Shown here piece by piece: positions 22,558 through 33,916 of a DNA stretch of 64,000 bases. Below the pieces are notes generated by a model that was not told the DNA's origin, searched no databases, and worked only from the letters and a program-made list of their open reading frames with translations. Location of the stretch: positions 3,079 through 67,078 of the forward strand of contig VSDK01011369.1 of assembly GCA_009767595.1 (NCBI GenBank). The letters run 5' to 3'. Made by a program: the position numbers and the translations under genes. The stretch comes from Symbiodinium kawagutii (Eukaryota > Sar > Dinophyceae > Suessiales > Symbiodiniaceae). Positions within the stretch are counted from its first letter, which is position 1. Every line of letters begins with the position of its first letter.

Positions 22558-22639
22558 CTGGCATCCTCAGCGTCTCATGTTGTGGGCGAATGTGGGGGTG
22601 GCGAAAGTTTGAATCATGGAAGGTGTCAACGCGCTCGCT
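22558..22639 (-). CDS. Single exon, 27 codons, unrecognised protein
   Basis: A minus-strand exon follows TTTCAATTTAG|AGC and ends at ATGCCAG|GTCGGTATG. It encodes SERVDTFHDSNFRHPHIRPQ then HETLRMP, histidine-rich. No neighbour could be joined with confidence. Confidence 0.4.
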
Positions 22640-23160
22640 CTAAATTGAAACATGGAATCTGGGTTCATCATGACATGACATGCATTCGGGATCTTTTTCA
22701 ATATCAGGATTCTCAAGGATCAGCCTAGGATCGACCTTCATCAACCATCATGAACCAGTACTAGCCACTGATTGACCAGTCATTTGTCGTTTGCTAACCA
22801 TTATACGATTATAGCTATTCTTAACAAGGCATTAATCATCGTTGCAGTAATCATTATTGACCATGGATTTCCAGCATCACCGCCTAGATCATTGTTACTC
22901 TTAACCACTGTTGACCAAGGATTAGCCACTCTGAACCATATCAACCAACGGTCAATAACCATATCAATATCAAGCAAACATATACACAATTCTTCAATAT
23001 TCTTAAGCATATTGACAGGAACCATAGACTAATAACTATACCAATTATATATACATATACATATATATAAAAATCAGCCCTTCTTAACCACTTAGGATCA
23101 TGATCATGTAGAATTGATGAACCATATTCATCCCCTTCAACCAAGTCATGAACTCAACCT

Positions 23161-24125
23161 CTCGCGACCGGCCAGCAACGCCCAGCCCTCCGCGAGCGCG
23201 ACTCCGCTCCTGCTCCCGTCAAGGCTGTGATCTGAGCGAGGCTCCTGCGCACGGGTTGCAAGCAGGATGATGTGCCTCCAAAGGTCAGTGAAAGGATAAT
23301 TCAATGGAATGGTTAGTTGATTAATCAATGGTTAATGGTTAATTGAATGGTTAATGAATGGTTAATGGTTGATTAATCCTTCAATGGCTCATGAATGGTT
23401 AGTTGATGATTAATCAATGGTTAGCTGATTGTCAAGCCATGGTTAATTGATGCTTAGTACTGGTTCGTAATCCATGGTTACTCAATGGCTCGTTGTGGCT
23501 GGTTGATGGCTATATAATGGATGATTACTCACAGGACAAGTCCTTGATGATAGGACAAGTAATGGCTAATTAAACCATTAACCATTGATTAATCAACTAA
23601 CCATTCATGGATAGCAATCATTAACCATTCATTAACCATTTGATGGTTAACTGATGCTTCGTGTGACTGGTCTCTCTCCACCATGCGACCAGGCACCGTG
23701 ACGTGTGGTTCAACTGTAGCGACTGTAGCAGTGAGTACCATGAATTCGCCAGGTCAAGAATCAAAGACTTCTGCTTGTTTAATTGATGGTTGGTTGATGG
23801 TTAATTGGTTGATGTTTCGTTGATGGTTAGCTGATAGTTATTTGATGGTTAGTTTGTGGTCAATTGATGGTCAATTGATGGTTAGCTGATGGTTATTATT
23901 TGATTATTAGTAATGGTTGGTTGCTGGTTAATCACACGCAATCGATGGTTGTTGGTTGATGGTTCACTGGTTGATGGCTACAGTTGCGTGTGAGATGTGT
24001 GAGTAGCTGCAGCCCTTCGGAGCCGGTTGACCCAGTGCATGCCCCCATGTCTGGTAGCTGTGCTTGTAGCTATCCACCGGCAGGGTGGTGGGTGGGCAGA
24101 ACTTGGTGAAACACTACAGAAACGG
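23161..24125 (-). CDS. Exon islands of an unrecognised minus-strand gene
   Basis: Three GC-rich islands lie in TTGATGGTTAAT-type DNA. About 24111-23985 follows CCGTTTCTGTAG| and reads CFTKFCPPTTLPVDSYKHSY then QTWGHALGQPAPKGCSY. About 23711-23670 follows ACTGCTACAG| and reads SLQLNHTSRCLVAWWRET. About 23274-23161 follows CTTTGGAG|G and reads ILLATRAQEPRSDHSLDG, with donor GCGAGAG|GTTGAG. Plus-strand readings with consensus donors (ACG|GTGAGT, GCA|GTGAGTACC, AAAG|GTCAGTG) also exist, so strand is uncertain. Confidence 0.35.
23285..23690. repeat. Low-complexity intron DNA: GGTTAATTGATGG then ACCATTAACC
   Basis: The first two thirds are degenerate GGTTAATGAATGG / TTGATGGTTAG units. The last third is the reverse-complement sense (ATTAACCATTCATTAACC). 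The block separates two exon islands. A similar TGG-rich block fills 23765-23980. Confidence 0.8.
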
Positions 24126-24587
24126 TGAGTTGATGGTTGGTTGACGGTTAGTTGATGATAGTTGATGGCTACTAATTGATCAATTGATGGTCCATTGATG
24201 GTCAATTGATGTTCCATCGATGGTTAGCACTGGTTGACACTGGTTGAGAAAGGTTGGCAACCAACAAATATATGGATTTAAATGGTGTCACCCTTCCAAC
24301 TGCCCTCTCAATGAACAGGAAATCAACACCTTTAGGTGGATTCTGGCTATGGAAACACCCATGTGGAATCGGGAGACTGAAGCTCTAGATTGATGCAGGA
24401 GGGACAATGTACTCTTTGGTCAATCACAATTAGATGATATTAGATGCGTAGAAGAAGTACACTCCCTGACACGATCTTGAGGCAGCTATTGCTGTAGCAC
24501 ATGTGAAAAAGACATATGCAATATTCCTCGTCCTGGTTCGTTGATTGGATCTTTGGGCATGGAATCTGATATATAATGCTCCCATAT

Positions 24588-24697
24588 GGTGGTTTCTCAA
24601 AATCGGGGTCCCCGCAAATCATCCATTTTAAGTTATTCCTAGTAATAAAATGTGATAAGCTGACCATTTGGCGGGTCCCCTATGCTAGGAAACCACC
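24588..24697. mobile_element. Family-A inverted-repeat element
   Basis: GGTGGTTTCTCAAAATCGGG at the left and CCCCTATGCTAGGAAACCACC at the right. The core is AT-rich and diverged from other copies. Confidence 0.8.
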
Positions 24698-24764
24698 GTA
24701 TATCTTCACCGTTCACCCCTGATTGACAGACGTTTTACCCTTTCAAAAACTATGGGTCGACCTT

Positions 24765-24882
24765 CCTGCAGGCTGTCCCAAATCCTGCTGGGCGGCGAAG
24801 GAACCTCATCGCAAGGCGCAGGCGGCAACGATTTCTGTGGATTTCCGCGGCGCTGGCGGAGCTGTTTGAGGAGGTTGTAATC
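24765..24882 (-). CDS. Single exon, unrecognised protein
   Basis: A minus-strand segment after GATCCTGTAG|AT reads YNLLKQLRQRRGNPQKSLP and CDEVPSPPSRIWDSLQE, ending at CAGGAAG|GTCGACC. On the plus strand a strong acceptor (CCTTCCTGCAG|G) opens an arginine-rich alternative. Strand is undecided, with a slight preference for minus on composition. Confidence 0.35.
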
Positions 24883-25714
24883 TACAGGATCATTGATGAT
24901 CATTTATGATCATTGATGTTTATAGTACAAGTTTATAGCGACATTTCAAAAAACCAGATTGATATGTAGAGTAGATACCTATGTCCATGTCATCCTCTGC
25001 GTGTTTGTTTTTGCATACATATATAAAAATGTGGATATGTATCGATATCTGTGGTGGTGCGCAGGAAAAATAGTCTTAACCCGCATGTCTAATAGCTATA
25101 ACTGCGTGTGGATTATACACAGGTATCTGGAAATACATGAAAGCACGCTTTCATTTTTCATAGTGAAACCGATTCGTCCCGACCGCCTTATCTCAGCAAG
25201 ACTTTATTTGTGGGTCTAGAGGTGAGAATCAAATGCCATGCGGGGAGTTCTGTATCAATCGATGTGGTGGTGGGGGGTTCGCTTCGCTTTGAAGAACTGT
25301 GCAGTTGGATGCAATTGGTTCTGTCGAAGTCGAGGTAGTCCCAATGACCAACTTTTCACCTTTGCAAATCATATAGACCAACATTTGCTAGCAACCAGAA
25401 AGTCTACCAGAGTATTTATACTAGAATGATCAACATTTGCACCAGAATCGTTCGTCATAACATGTGATAACTCCATAATCCTTTCCAGTCAATCTTTGCT
25501 GACTGGGCATCCGCAGACACATCGCCACATGCACTCCCCTGTGTGCTGAACCCTCCTATACAATGTGGATGAGCACAGCATAGGCATCCAAGTTCGTCCA
25601 ACTGCTATGGTTGAGCCTTGCCGGAGGAGGTGACTCAATATCAATGGAAATTGACACAAAACCCGTTGAGTCACCCAAACTATTGAGTCACCTTATCAAC
25701 TAATCAAGTTAATA

Positions 25715-26262
25715 TCAATGATAGTTGACACAAAACCCCTGTTTGAACGTCCTTTTAATCTCGTTCCGAGTGAGTTCATCCCATCCTCTGGGACCCCAGC
25801 GAATCCAACCTTTGCACTCCCAACATGCAGCGGAGTGAAGGCAATCTCGCTGATACCTGACGGATGGATACGCTTCGTGGAGCAGGACCCCCAAGGTAGT
25901 GACCATTGGCGAAAGGACCAATGACTTGACCTTGACCCATAAGACACTCTGAAAAAAGACATGCACTGCTCCATGGGGTGCACTGCGTTGTCCCATGGTC
26001 AGGGTTCCAGCAGTGAAATGGAGCTTGTTGGCATTGATGCAAACTGAAAAACACATGAGCACACACGAAACGTATCACAAAATGTGACTGGCTTCCACTG
26101 ATCCCCAACCAAGATCCGCTGACAGACTGGCACATCTACAACATAGTATCTGACAAACGGACTGATGCATGCGCCACCTACTGACATGTGATCATATGCT
26201 GCCTCCTGAGAAGAATTGCGCAAGACTTCGTCACACGAGTTCATGGAGATGCAATCAACCAC
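25715..26262 (-). CDS. Long coding-like stretch with frame changes, unrecognised
   Basis: In minus orientation the sequence is open from 26262: MNSCDEVLRNSSQEAAYDHM and PFVRYYVVDVPVCQRILVG. Near 26065 the best frame changes to NANKLHFTAGTLTMGQRSA and SVLWVKVKSLVLSPMVTTLG. Near 25870 it changes again to GISEIAFTPLHVGSAKVGF. A TTTTTCAG acceptor near 26050 and CCGTCAG|GTATCAG are present at the switches, but the implied introns are under 30 nt. An indel-damaged or pseudogene copy is therefore equally likely. It may be one about 180-residue domain; no family is recognised. Confidence 0.45.
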
Positions 26263-26501
26263 CCCCAGAGTTGTGGTAAATCGCTGTTGTTTTACCCCCC
26301 AAAACCGCCCAAATATAGATTGGTCATTGTGAGTAATCCCTCAGCAGCAGCCATCAGGGCCCGTTGCCCGGGTGCGTCCAACAGCCAGAGGTGGTCTGTT
26401 CTGTGATCATGCTCAGCTGCTTGGGGTTGGCAAATCAACCATGTTAGCATCCACTCATAGTCATAAACAAGCTGGATCTCGCCACTCAGACCATCTCGCA
26501 G

Positions 26502-26572
26502 TGCAAGAGTTGGAAAAGACTTCTAGCAAGGTGCAGGATCGGTGCGCGATCTTCGACAAGGACTTGTACAAG
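26502..26572 (+). CDS. Single exon, predicted helix-rich, plus strand
   Basis: A plus-strand exon follows CCATCTCGCAG|TG and ends at TACAAG|GTGGGC. It encodes QELEKTSSKVQDRCAIFDKD then LYK, a heptad-like charged sequence compatible with a coiled coil. The minus-strand block at 25.7-26.26 kb would be divergent from it. Confidence 0.45.
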
Positions 26573-26941
26573 GTGGGCCCCCCAGCTAGCCACATAGGTT
26601 GATGAATGCATAACTAGGCTTGGGCAGGCTTGGGCAAAATATCACTCATGGCAGCTCATGGCAGACACAACCACGGTAGTGTAGGGGTACAAACCAACTT
26701 ATAACAAGGGCGGATCACCTTCTACATCCTTCCACAAGACAGCAATACAAGATCTCTCGGGGAAGAATCCAAGTGGCTGCGTAGCTAGCACAAACCCTAC
26801 TCTAGACCCAATGGCAGCTGGTTAAGACCAGTTGGAGCATCAGTACCCCTGAATATCACTTGACGGGAGATCGGTAATTATCAATACACCACCCCATATG
26901 CACCACCCCATATTGGAGGGTAAATCCCCAGCCATTTGCAA

Positions 26942-27340
26942 CTACACTGGTCCTAGTGGAGGTTTATCAATGGCTGGATCTCGTATTAGCCTTGTGCACC
27001 ACACAGAAGAACTGTCGTTACTCAAGCGCAACCTTCGAGCCTTACCTTGCCTCAGCAGGGCACTGTTCTGATCATCTGGTCGAGCATAGTCGTTGACAGT
27101 GCCTGTGACCAGCACAAAGGGACCTTGGTTTCGACGGTAGCGGTAGAGGTGGTCAGAGGTCAGATGTGGGTGTGGGTCAACACAAGATATCACGGAAAAA
27201 AAAAGGGCCCAAATGAAATCTGGGGCAAAAACCAGGGATAGAAGTTTTGGATAGTTTTTCGACAATAACAGTGTGTTCGCAAACGCAACACTGAGGCAAG
27301 GATTTGTGAAGAAATGGGCCAATGCTGCTGGGGGGAGCAA
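26942..27340 (-). CDS. Open segment, unrecognised protein
   Basis: The minus strand is open for 132 codons. The part with the most protein-like composition is the downstream 70 codons: DHLYRYRRNQGPFVLVTGT, VNDYARPDDQNSALLRQGK and WCTRLIRDPAIDKPPLG. It ends at CTAGGACCA|GTGTAG or at that TAG stop. The upstream half is hydrophobic (FAPDFIWALFFSVISC) and could be a membrane helix or intron. No family is recognised. Confidence 0.4.
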   Translation of the reverse strand: MLPPAALAHFFTNPCLSVAFANTLLLSKNYPKLLSLVFAPDFIWALFFSVISCVDPHPHLTSDHLYRYRRNQGPFVLVTGTVNDYARPDDQNSALLRQGKARRLRLSNDSSSVWCTRLIRDPAIDKPPLGPV

Positions 27341-27369
27341 GAGACTTTAGTCCAAGGTTACAAACAGCC

Positions 27370-27770
27370 ATGTTCCTGCAACCAATTTGGGAGGTCACTG
27401 GGACCCCTCCACAGCATCCAAACCCGCTTTGCCATCACACATGGATTGGTCACTCCGAATAAATCAGAATCAGTTCCTGTTCATCAGGTAGTGGACCTTC
27501 CTTTAATCGCCAACCACTTTCTGGGTGGTGGGAAGGAGTATTGATTGCGCGCCAAGTAATGGCATCAGAAAATGGAATGGTCCAAGATGGTCCAAGAATG
27601 GTGTACCTCCGAGAGTGGTGCCTTCCCTACTGAGGGTAAGTTGCACATTGACAGACCCGCACATCGGGCGTTGCTTTTTGCAAGCTGGCCCCTATGTGTT
27701 ACGTAAACTTAGAAGTCTTGCACTGCTCAGGGATGGAATGTTGAACACAGCTGTCATCATGCGAGTGTGA
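27370..27770 (+). CDS. Plus-strand exon-like segments
   Basis: One open stretch (GPLHSIQTRFAITHGLVT, VHQVVDLPLIANHFLGGG) ends at a TGA near 27544. A second (to about 27632) ends at CTACTGAGG|GTAAGTTGC, a consensus donor. A third open stretch after it (DPHIGRCFLQAGPYVLRKL) runs to a TGA at 27770. The arrangement between them is unresolved. Confidence 0.3.
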
Positions 27771-28027
27771 TTCTTTTGATGCTTTGGCTTTCACTACTCC
27801 TGAGAGGTGTAATGAGAGACTCGCAATAAGCCATTCCCAACGAACAACCATCAAGTCAATAGATGGTGATTTCCACCCACATATCTGGCAGGTTCACTCT
27901 GTACGGATTTCGAAGCAAATACCATGATCAATCATCATGAACCACGATCAACGACTATCATATAGTTAATCATGAGAAGGACCTGATTTTAGCCTTATCA
28001 TCAATTGTTACTACTTACTCATCAAAT

Positions 28028-28169
28028 ATGGGGGTGTCTGACAACAGGGAACCCTTCCAAATGGTTGGTTTATTACTATAAATTTAGGGGATCCCCCCAA
28101 TCATCCATCATTAACCCTTTGTAGTAATAAACCAACCAATTTGGGGTTCCCCTTTTTTGAGAAACCACC
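28028..28169. mobile_element. Family-A inverted-repeat element, expanded
   Basis: GGGGTGTCTGACAACAGGGA at the left and CCCCTTTTTTGAGAAACCACC at the right. At 142 bp it contains a duplicated inner arm (GGATCCCCCCAATCATCC), suggesting partial self-duplication. Confidence 0.75.
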
Positions 28170-28585
28170 ATGTGAACCATTATCTATTATATATATATAT
28201 ATATAATCAATAAGAGTGTTTGACAGTCACTGCATAGCGCTGAGGAAATGACACCAAGGATCCAGTTTCAGCTCCAACATCGTTCGGTCCTATGCCATGG
28301 CTGCAGGGCAACCAGGCGTCCACAAAATGTCATGTCGTACAGAGTGGTACCCTCAGTCGCTAGGACAAGCAAATGAATATAACTCGAGGATTCCTCGATG
28401 ATGCATGATCCAACTTGCATCCTGGGTCACTGAAAAACACTGCACCAAATCCATCATTTCTTGAAAGTGGTAAACTGGGATTCACACAACAATCAATTCA
28501 CACACGCAAGCGAGCATGGATTCCGAAAAGAAACAGCGTAGTTACCATAAATCCCAATGGGAGTCACTATGGGGCCCCCCATGTT

Positions 28586-28783
28586 TCACACACAAATCCC
28601 ACCCATACTGCGATGCTGTTTGCTAGGACAGCCGGAGTGAAAGCAAAACGAATCGATGGCTGACGTTCTGCTGTCGGCTGTTTCCCGTCCCCGCCTGGCC
28701 ATTGGCAAAGAAGTTCTGCTGCAGACATCGCACATAGTAGTGGTGCCAAAGAGATTCTGACAGCCGACGACCACAAATGTCAA
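28586..28783 (-). CDS. Open Cys/His-containing segment, unrecognised
   Basis: A minus-strand frame reads VVVGCQNLFGTTTMCDVCSR and FCFHSGCPSKQHRSMGG, a CxxC...H...C pattern that could bind a metal. A second minus frame is open as well. No splice boundary was fixed. Confidence 0.25.
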   Translation of the reverse strand: MTFVVVGCQNLFGTTTMCDVCSRTSLPMARRGRETADSRTSAIDSFCFHSGCPSKQHRSMGGICV

Positions 28784-28879
28784 GTTGAAACGACGAAGAG
28801 TTTCTTAATTTGGAGTGGAATCAATCAATGAAGTCCAGATCAGCTGAGATCAGCATAGATGGACAGAGTCAAATCTCAC

Positions 28880-29052
28880 ATAAGTAGTTCCTCGACGGGA
28901 AGCCCCAGTTGCACACTTTCAAAATGCTGCGCAACCAACATTTCACCCCACGTACTGGGCACTGCACTGATTTCTCTCAGAAAAGGCAGCGTGATGCAGG
29001 AGAGGCCGCAAAGAATGATGACCGTAAGGTCCCTCGGTGCGACACTGTTGAC
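28880..29052 (-). CDS. Single exon with a possible membrane helix
   Basis: A minus-strand exon follows CTGCAGACAG|G and ends at CTACTTAT|GTGAGATTT. It encodes VAPRDLTVIILCGLSCITLP, a hydrophobic stretch, then STWGEMLVAQHFESVQLGL. It starts in phase 0 with two bases left over. An upstream hydrophobic frame (29261-29110, TGFVGLFLVCGIAFASS) may be the preceding exon, but the phase does not fit. Confidence 0.45.
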
Positions 29053-29299
29053 CTGTCTGCAGCAGCGATATGACATGATGCAATGAGTGGAGCTTGGACT
29101 TTGGACCTGTGAGCTTTAGATGATGCAAAGGCAATTCCGCAAACCAAGAACAAACCCACAAAACCAGTGATGTACATAAGCGTGATGAAATATGTATATA
29201 ATGAATAATTCAACATTGTAATACCACATCTTACATATAAGTATGTGCCATGGAAATCCATACGAAGACCATGGTCCAGCCTCCAACCTGTGTACCATC

Positions 29300-30310
29300 A
29301 GCATTTTTCTGCTTTGCTCATGATCTCAAGACTTGTATCGCTGTCATCTCTGAGAGACCACACCAGGTCTCCTTCTGATAGTGCACAAGGCTCAGTATCC
29401 TGAGGATGGCAACCATGGTCGGGTGAGGAGGAAAAAACATGCTTTAAACATCAGTGACCAATTCTTAACGCAACCATCATTGGCCAACATTAACCATCAA
29501 CCAGAGTCCATCAACATCTACTACAAAAAACATTCTTCACCAACACTAAGCCTGATTTTGCCTGAAATATCCACCGTTAAGATCCATTAAGCCATTCTTG
29601 ACCGTATTTAATCATAATTCATAAGCGATCCACCACCAACCAGGATAAACACAACCAGCTGCCGGCGTTGCTGGGACCTCGATCACTTGGCGTCACCCAG
29701 CCGTCTGAGTCGTCCACGGTTGCTGCGTCAAGGGGCCAAAGACGCGAAACCTGAGGGAGAAGTTGAGGAATTCAGGTCTTTTTACATGTTTTTACATCTC
29801 TAAATTCAGGTTTTTTAGATATGTTTTTTAGAGCGAAGTATAGCCAAAAAATGCCAACAATATGTAATATGGCTCAACAGTCATTTCTTTAGATATCAAA
29901 AAAGTCACAAGGCTGTGGCTTAAGAGCCAAAGCATCAACGGATGGATGAACATCTCAACAGAGACTCAGGGTCATGGCTGGGGCATGTGAACAGCTGGAC
30001 CAAGTGGTCAAACAAGCACCCCACGAAGCAGCCGAGCAATGAAGCAAGCAAGCAACCAACCCATCAAGCAAGCAACCAACCCATCAAGCAATCATCTAGC
30101 AATCATCTAGCAATCATCAAACAATCATCTAGCAATCTAGCGATCAAGCAACAAACCGATCAGCACGCTTACCAGCCAGCAGTTGTGTCTTGATACCGAC
30201 TAGTTTGATCTGTATGCAAATCATTTTGCCTCTACGTCCGAAAAATCGTTGGCAACCAACCAACTAACCAACCAGCTCAGTAAGCCATCAACTACCCAAA
30301 TGTGTTTATA
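29300..30310. other. No supported gene; CAAGCAACCAACC-type repeats
   Basis: AT-rich DNA with CATCAACC/CATTAACC motifs and an AAGCAAGCAACCAACCCATC tract at about 30040-30175. A GC-rich island at about 29640-29760 could be a small exon, but no frame stood out. Confidence 0.45.
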
Positions 30311-30315
30311 CATAT

Positions 30316-30421
30316 GGTGGTTTCTCAAACCATAGGGGCCCCCCCAATCATCCAAGAGTTTAAACAAATTTAGGATGAGAAACCAACCACTTTTGGAGTA
30401 AACCTAACTCAAGAAATCACC
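30316..30421. mobile_element. Family-A inverted-repeat element
   Basis: GGTGGTTTCTCAAACCATAG at the left and CTAACTCAAGAAATCACC at the right, flanked on both sides by CATAT. Confidence 0.8.
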
Positions 30422-30674
30422 ATATCCTACTATCTTATTGTTGGTTATTGATAGTTATTAATGGCGATTAACCATCAATGATGGTTGCTTATCAATGGCC
30501 ATCAGCCATCCATCCTAGAGTCGCTTCCTTTGAGCTTCCGCACTGAACAAACGCCGAGATGAAGACTAAGACCCTAAGGCCGCAGGGGTACTGTTGTGGC
30601 ATACCGAAACAGCAAGGGGTTCGCCTCCAAGGTGAACCTGTTTGTCCTATGGCGTTTTGAGGACAAAAACTCAC

Positions 30675-30883
30675 CGTGGAAATGTAGTCAGCGGATGCAA
30701 AGCTTTGCAAATGGCACACGGACAGGCTGAAAAATACATGCTACGTTTGAAGAATGACTCGCCCTGGTCCGTTACGATCTTAGCGTTCCAGACACCAACT
30801 TGGTTCGTAATTGGTGGGTGGCCGTTGTTCTGTTGTTCTCTGCTAATTTCCGTGACTTGGCTGGCAAAAGACACCAGTGCTAT
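30675..30883 (-). CDS. Single exon, 69 codons, unrecognised protein
   Basis: A minus-strand exon follows CGTTTCTCTTTAAG| and ends at TTTCCACG|GTGAGTTTTTG, a strong donor. It encodes SQVTEISREQQNNGHPP, NQVGVWNAKIVTDQGESFF and YFSACPCAICKALHPL. Just downstream an open segment (NRFTLEANPLLF) would join in phase over a 28-nt GT...AG stretch, too short to trust. A plus-strand frame with a hydrophobic region overlaps. Confidence 0.45.
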
Positions 30884-31009
30884 CTTAAAGAGAAACGACA
30901 CACATGATAAAAACTATCCAACACTCAAATATCCGTGGATCCAATGGTCACATGTGTTGGATTACAGCGACCCAGTGATTGGAAGATATGTGGTGGGATG
31001 ACAAGTTAA

Positions 31010-32830
31010 AACTGCAAGAGTCATCACACTGGAGTAAACCAACCTGGAAGTGGGAAACTCAGTATTGACAATGGTTTACATTGATTTACTTGGAAAAATA
31101 CAGACGGTTGGCTTCCAAGTTCGTTTAGTTTTCCAACAAAAAGTATTTGAGAGACCCCAAGCAGTGGGCCAGGCACGCAATACACATGTAAAAACTGTCT
31201 GAACTTGCAAGAACTTTGTGAAATCAAGACAAATTTACCAAATCTGATTTTTCACCGATGTTTTTGGCAGTTTTTATTGAACATGTAATACTTGAAGTGG
31301 TCAAAAAATCCTTCGGAAGAACTCTGTGTGAAATGCTGTTAGAGAACTTGTGTAAAATCATTTTGGAAAATCTCTGCATCTGCTCTCTTCGGGTGCGCGG
31401 GATCCTCTACCAAAATCTCTACGGGGCATCCTGTGATTCAACAAGCGCATGATCCGTTGGAACAATCTCTGGAAGCGCTCTCTCTCTCTCTCTCTCTCTG
31501 CAGACTTGTGCAAAATAAGATCTCTCTAAGAACTGGGTGAGGAGGACTTGTGCTCCCTCGCCAAGAGCTCTGCTTGTGATCCTTTGTATCGTTAACAATT
31601 GCTACCAGTACAAAAAATCTATAAGCCATGATCATTCATCATGATGCTGACCACCAACTTTTACATGTCAACCAAGGTTTTTTGCGCGCCAGGGGTATGC
31701 TTGACATTTTTACTTGAAAAAATATCCATTTTGTAGACAACAATGAACTTGGTTGCGGGGAAAAATATGGAAAAATCCACCGCTTATGCTGGTATCACCC
31801 ATAAAAATTGGTTTTACGTATAAAAAATGGTGATTTTTACATTCCAGGTTAGGGACTGCCCAAGGGTAGGCCTTGTCAGCGGCAACCCACGCAGCAGCCA
31901 ACCAAGGCACAGAAGAGGCCCGCAGGTCAACACGACAGCCGGGAACCTGCTGAAAGTGGCGGTCGGGTGGTTTCAGGTCCCAGCTGCAATCAGTGGCAGT
32001 ATCACGCTATGGTAGCCTATATTTATATATATGTATATAAAGATAAAAAATATAAATAAATAAATATATCAATAGATATCTATCTAAATATACATACAAA
32101 TATCTAAACATTGAAATTTTTAAATATACCTACAAATATGTGTGTATATAAATTCATTCAAATATATTTACAAATATGTGTATGTAAGAAATGAATATAA
32201 TGAATATATTCAAACATATATACATATATATAGATAAAAAAATCAAACAAATATATCAAATATAAGATGCATATATGGTAGTCTCTAGAACTGTTGCTGA
32301 ACCATTATTGGTGGTTAAACTTTGGTAAACAAAAAATGCAATGTGTTTTTGTTCGCACTACATCATTACCAAACGGTTTGCTCACCATGAACCCTGACCA
32401 ACCGTTGCTGGCTACTTCCCTACCAAGTGCGCAATGTTTTTTCGTGCAAAGTTGAAACTGGGATGATGGGACGAAAGCACCTGACAATTGCGAACGAGCG
32501 TAATGGGTTGATAAGGATCAATCCATGGTTTGTTACTTGATGATCAGACTTGTTTGTTTGGTATTACCCCGTTAGAATTCTTGTTTGAGCTGGTGAAATC
32601 AATCGCTGTTCTGTCTTGACTTGTATCCAGTAGTACTACCAACCAAAATTGCAAGTTGGCAATAGCGCAGCAACTGTAAGAATAGCAGCGGCAAACATGA
32701 TCATCCAAAAGTGTTGTTTGACGCTAGTATTCACGTTTCATGGGTGAACCATCAACAACCAAAATGGGTGAAACATATCCCACTGCCAGTTGTCCCATCA
32801 ACTGCAAAATATTGCCGGTGTGGCCACACC
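31010..32830. other. Mostly non-coding AT-rich DNA
   Basis: Contains a (TC)n tract at 31478-31500 and a long TA/AAAT-rich stretch at 32015-32280. One GC-rich island at 31845-31970 is open on both strands: plus after TACATTCCAG|G reads NPRSSQPRHRRGPQVNTTA; minus reads PPDRHFQQVPGCRVDLRASS. It is probably an exon of unknown strand. Confidence 0.5.
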
Positions 32831-33095
32831 CTGCTTAGCTTCAGCCACGCGGCAAGGAGGGGATGAAGGGCAGAAGCAGGACCGACGCCTTAGTCAGCAG
32901 CGGCAATTGGACTGGTTTTGAACAGTCAGTCATTGAAACCAAACACCAAAACAAAACTGATACTGACACCACCAGCCACACAGGTGGGGGCGGGTGACAA
33001 ACTGACTAGCCAAAACAACAAGTGGGTACGCCCTGGTCACATCACAACAAACGCGGTCTATCCCATGGCCACTTAGTGCTCCACATTGTTAACAT

Positions 33096-33542
33096 TCATT
33101 GTGCTGGGTTTGCCCCATTGAACATGATCCATTTCATAATTTCATTTTGATACTTGAGCGGAACCAATATCTTGGGCGTGAAACTGGGGATGCTGTTCGG
33201 CCAGCAACCCAAACTGACAAATGAAAAAAACAATTTCGGGTCTTGACACTGGTTGGACCGCCCGGCAGCTAAAATCCACAGGGCATTTAGGGCGATAATT
33301 TCATACAGATTAAAATGCATTCATATGTATCTATGCGCAAGCGCCTGCGCCCACGCAAGCCATTGCATGCTGATGCCTGCATATTGGCGCGCGCTGTTGC
33401 AACGCTCGATTTGCCAACCCATCCTAGAATGCACGTATCTGTTCATCCATCCATTTATCCACGCCCGTCTGTGTTTTGGTCGGTCTTTCCGGAAGTCTTC
33501 AAAAACTGACAAAACACTTCGTCCGTTCATGGATTCCTCTTC
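33096..33542 (-). CDS. Two same-frame open segments separated by one TGA
   Basis: In minus orientation the first segment follows a strong acceptor (CATTTTGTTTTCAG|G at 33542) and reads MNGRSVLSVFEDFRKDRPK and WMNRYVHSRMGWQIERC. After a single in-frame TGA (near 33320) the same frame continues from an ATG with HFNLYEIIALNALWILAAGR and PNSIPSFTPKILVPLKYQN to a TGA at 33096. It may be a disrupted gene, two exons with a small intron hiding the stop, or read-through. No family is recognised. Confidence 0.4.
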
Positions 33543-33674
33543 CTGAAAACAAAATGTATGTATATATGTCTTTTTGTCTGTCTGTCGGTCTGCATGCACG
33601 CATGCAGCAGCGGATGGACGGAAGTATATATGTGTGGGTGAATCGTGCATGTATATATGTGTGAATCTTGCATG

Positions 33675-33735
33675 TATGTATGTATGTATGTACGTACGTA
33701 CGTATGTATGTATGTATGAATGAATGTGTGTATGA
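33675..33735. repeat. (ATGT)n / (ACGT)n microsatellite
   Basis: A tetranucleotide tract next to the coding segment above. Minus-strand open frames reading through it as HTYIHTY are artefacts. Confidence 0.93.
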
Positions 33736-33916
33736 ATGCATGCAGACCAACCAATGGATATATGAATCTTCTGGTTCACTAGCAACAACCAAAATTCACA
33801 TTGGACTGGCGCAACGCAATGTTTGCAGCCCATGAACTTCTGACCAAGCAGTTTGATCTATTCTTTGGTCGTCAAACTCACGGATCATACACTTCTTGCC
33901 TCGCAATTACGCTTGA

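Noticed and set aside
26420-26450. GVGKST resembling a Walker A motif
   Set aside because: The upstream glycine of GxxxxGK[ST] is missing and no Walker B or ATPase context is present in that frame.
27633-27651. 19-nt intron GTAAGT...GACAG
   Set aside because: Too short to accept without transcripts, and both the spliced and unspliced frames are open; only the donor was mentioned.
33520-33830. Minus-strand ORF of HTYIHTYIH repeats
   Set aside because: Translation of the ATGT microsatellite upstream of the acceptor at 33542.
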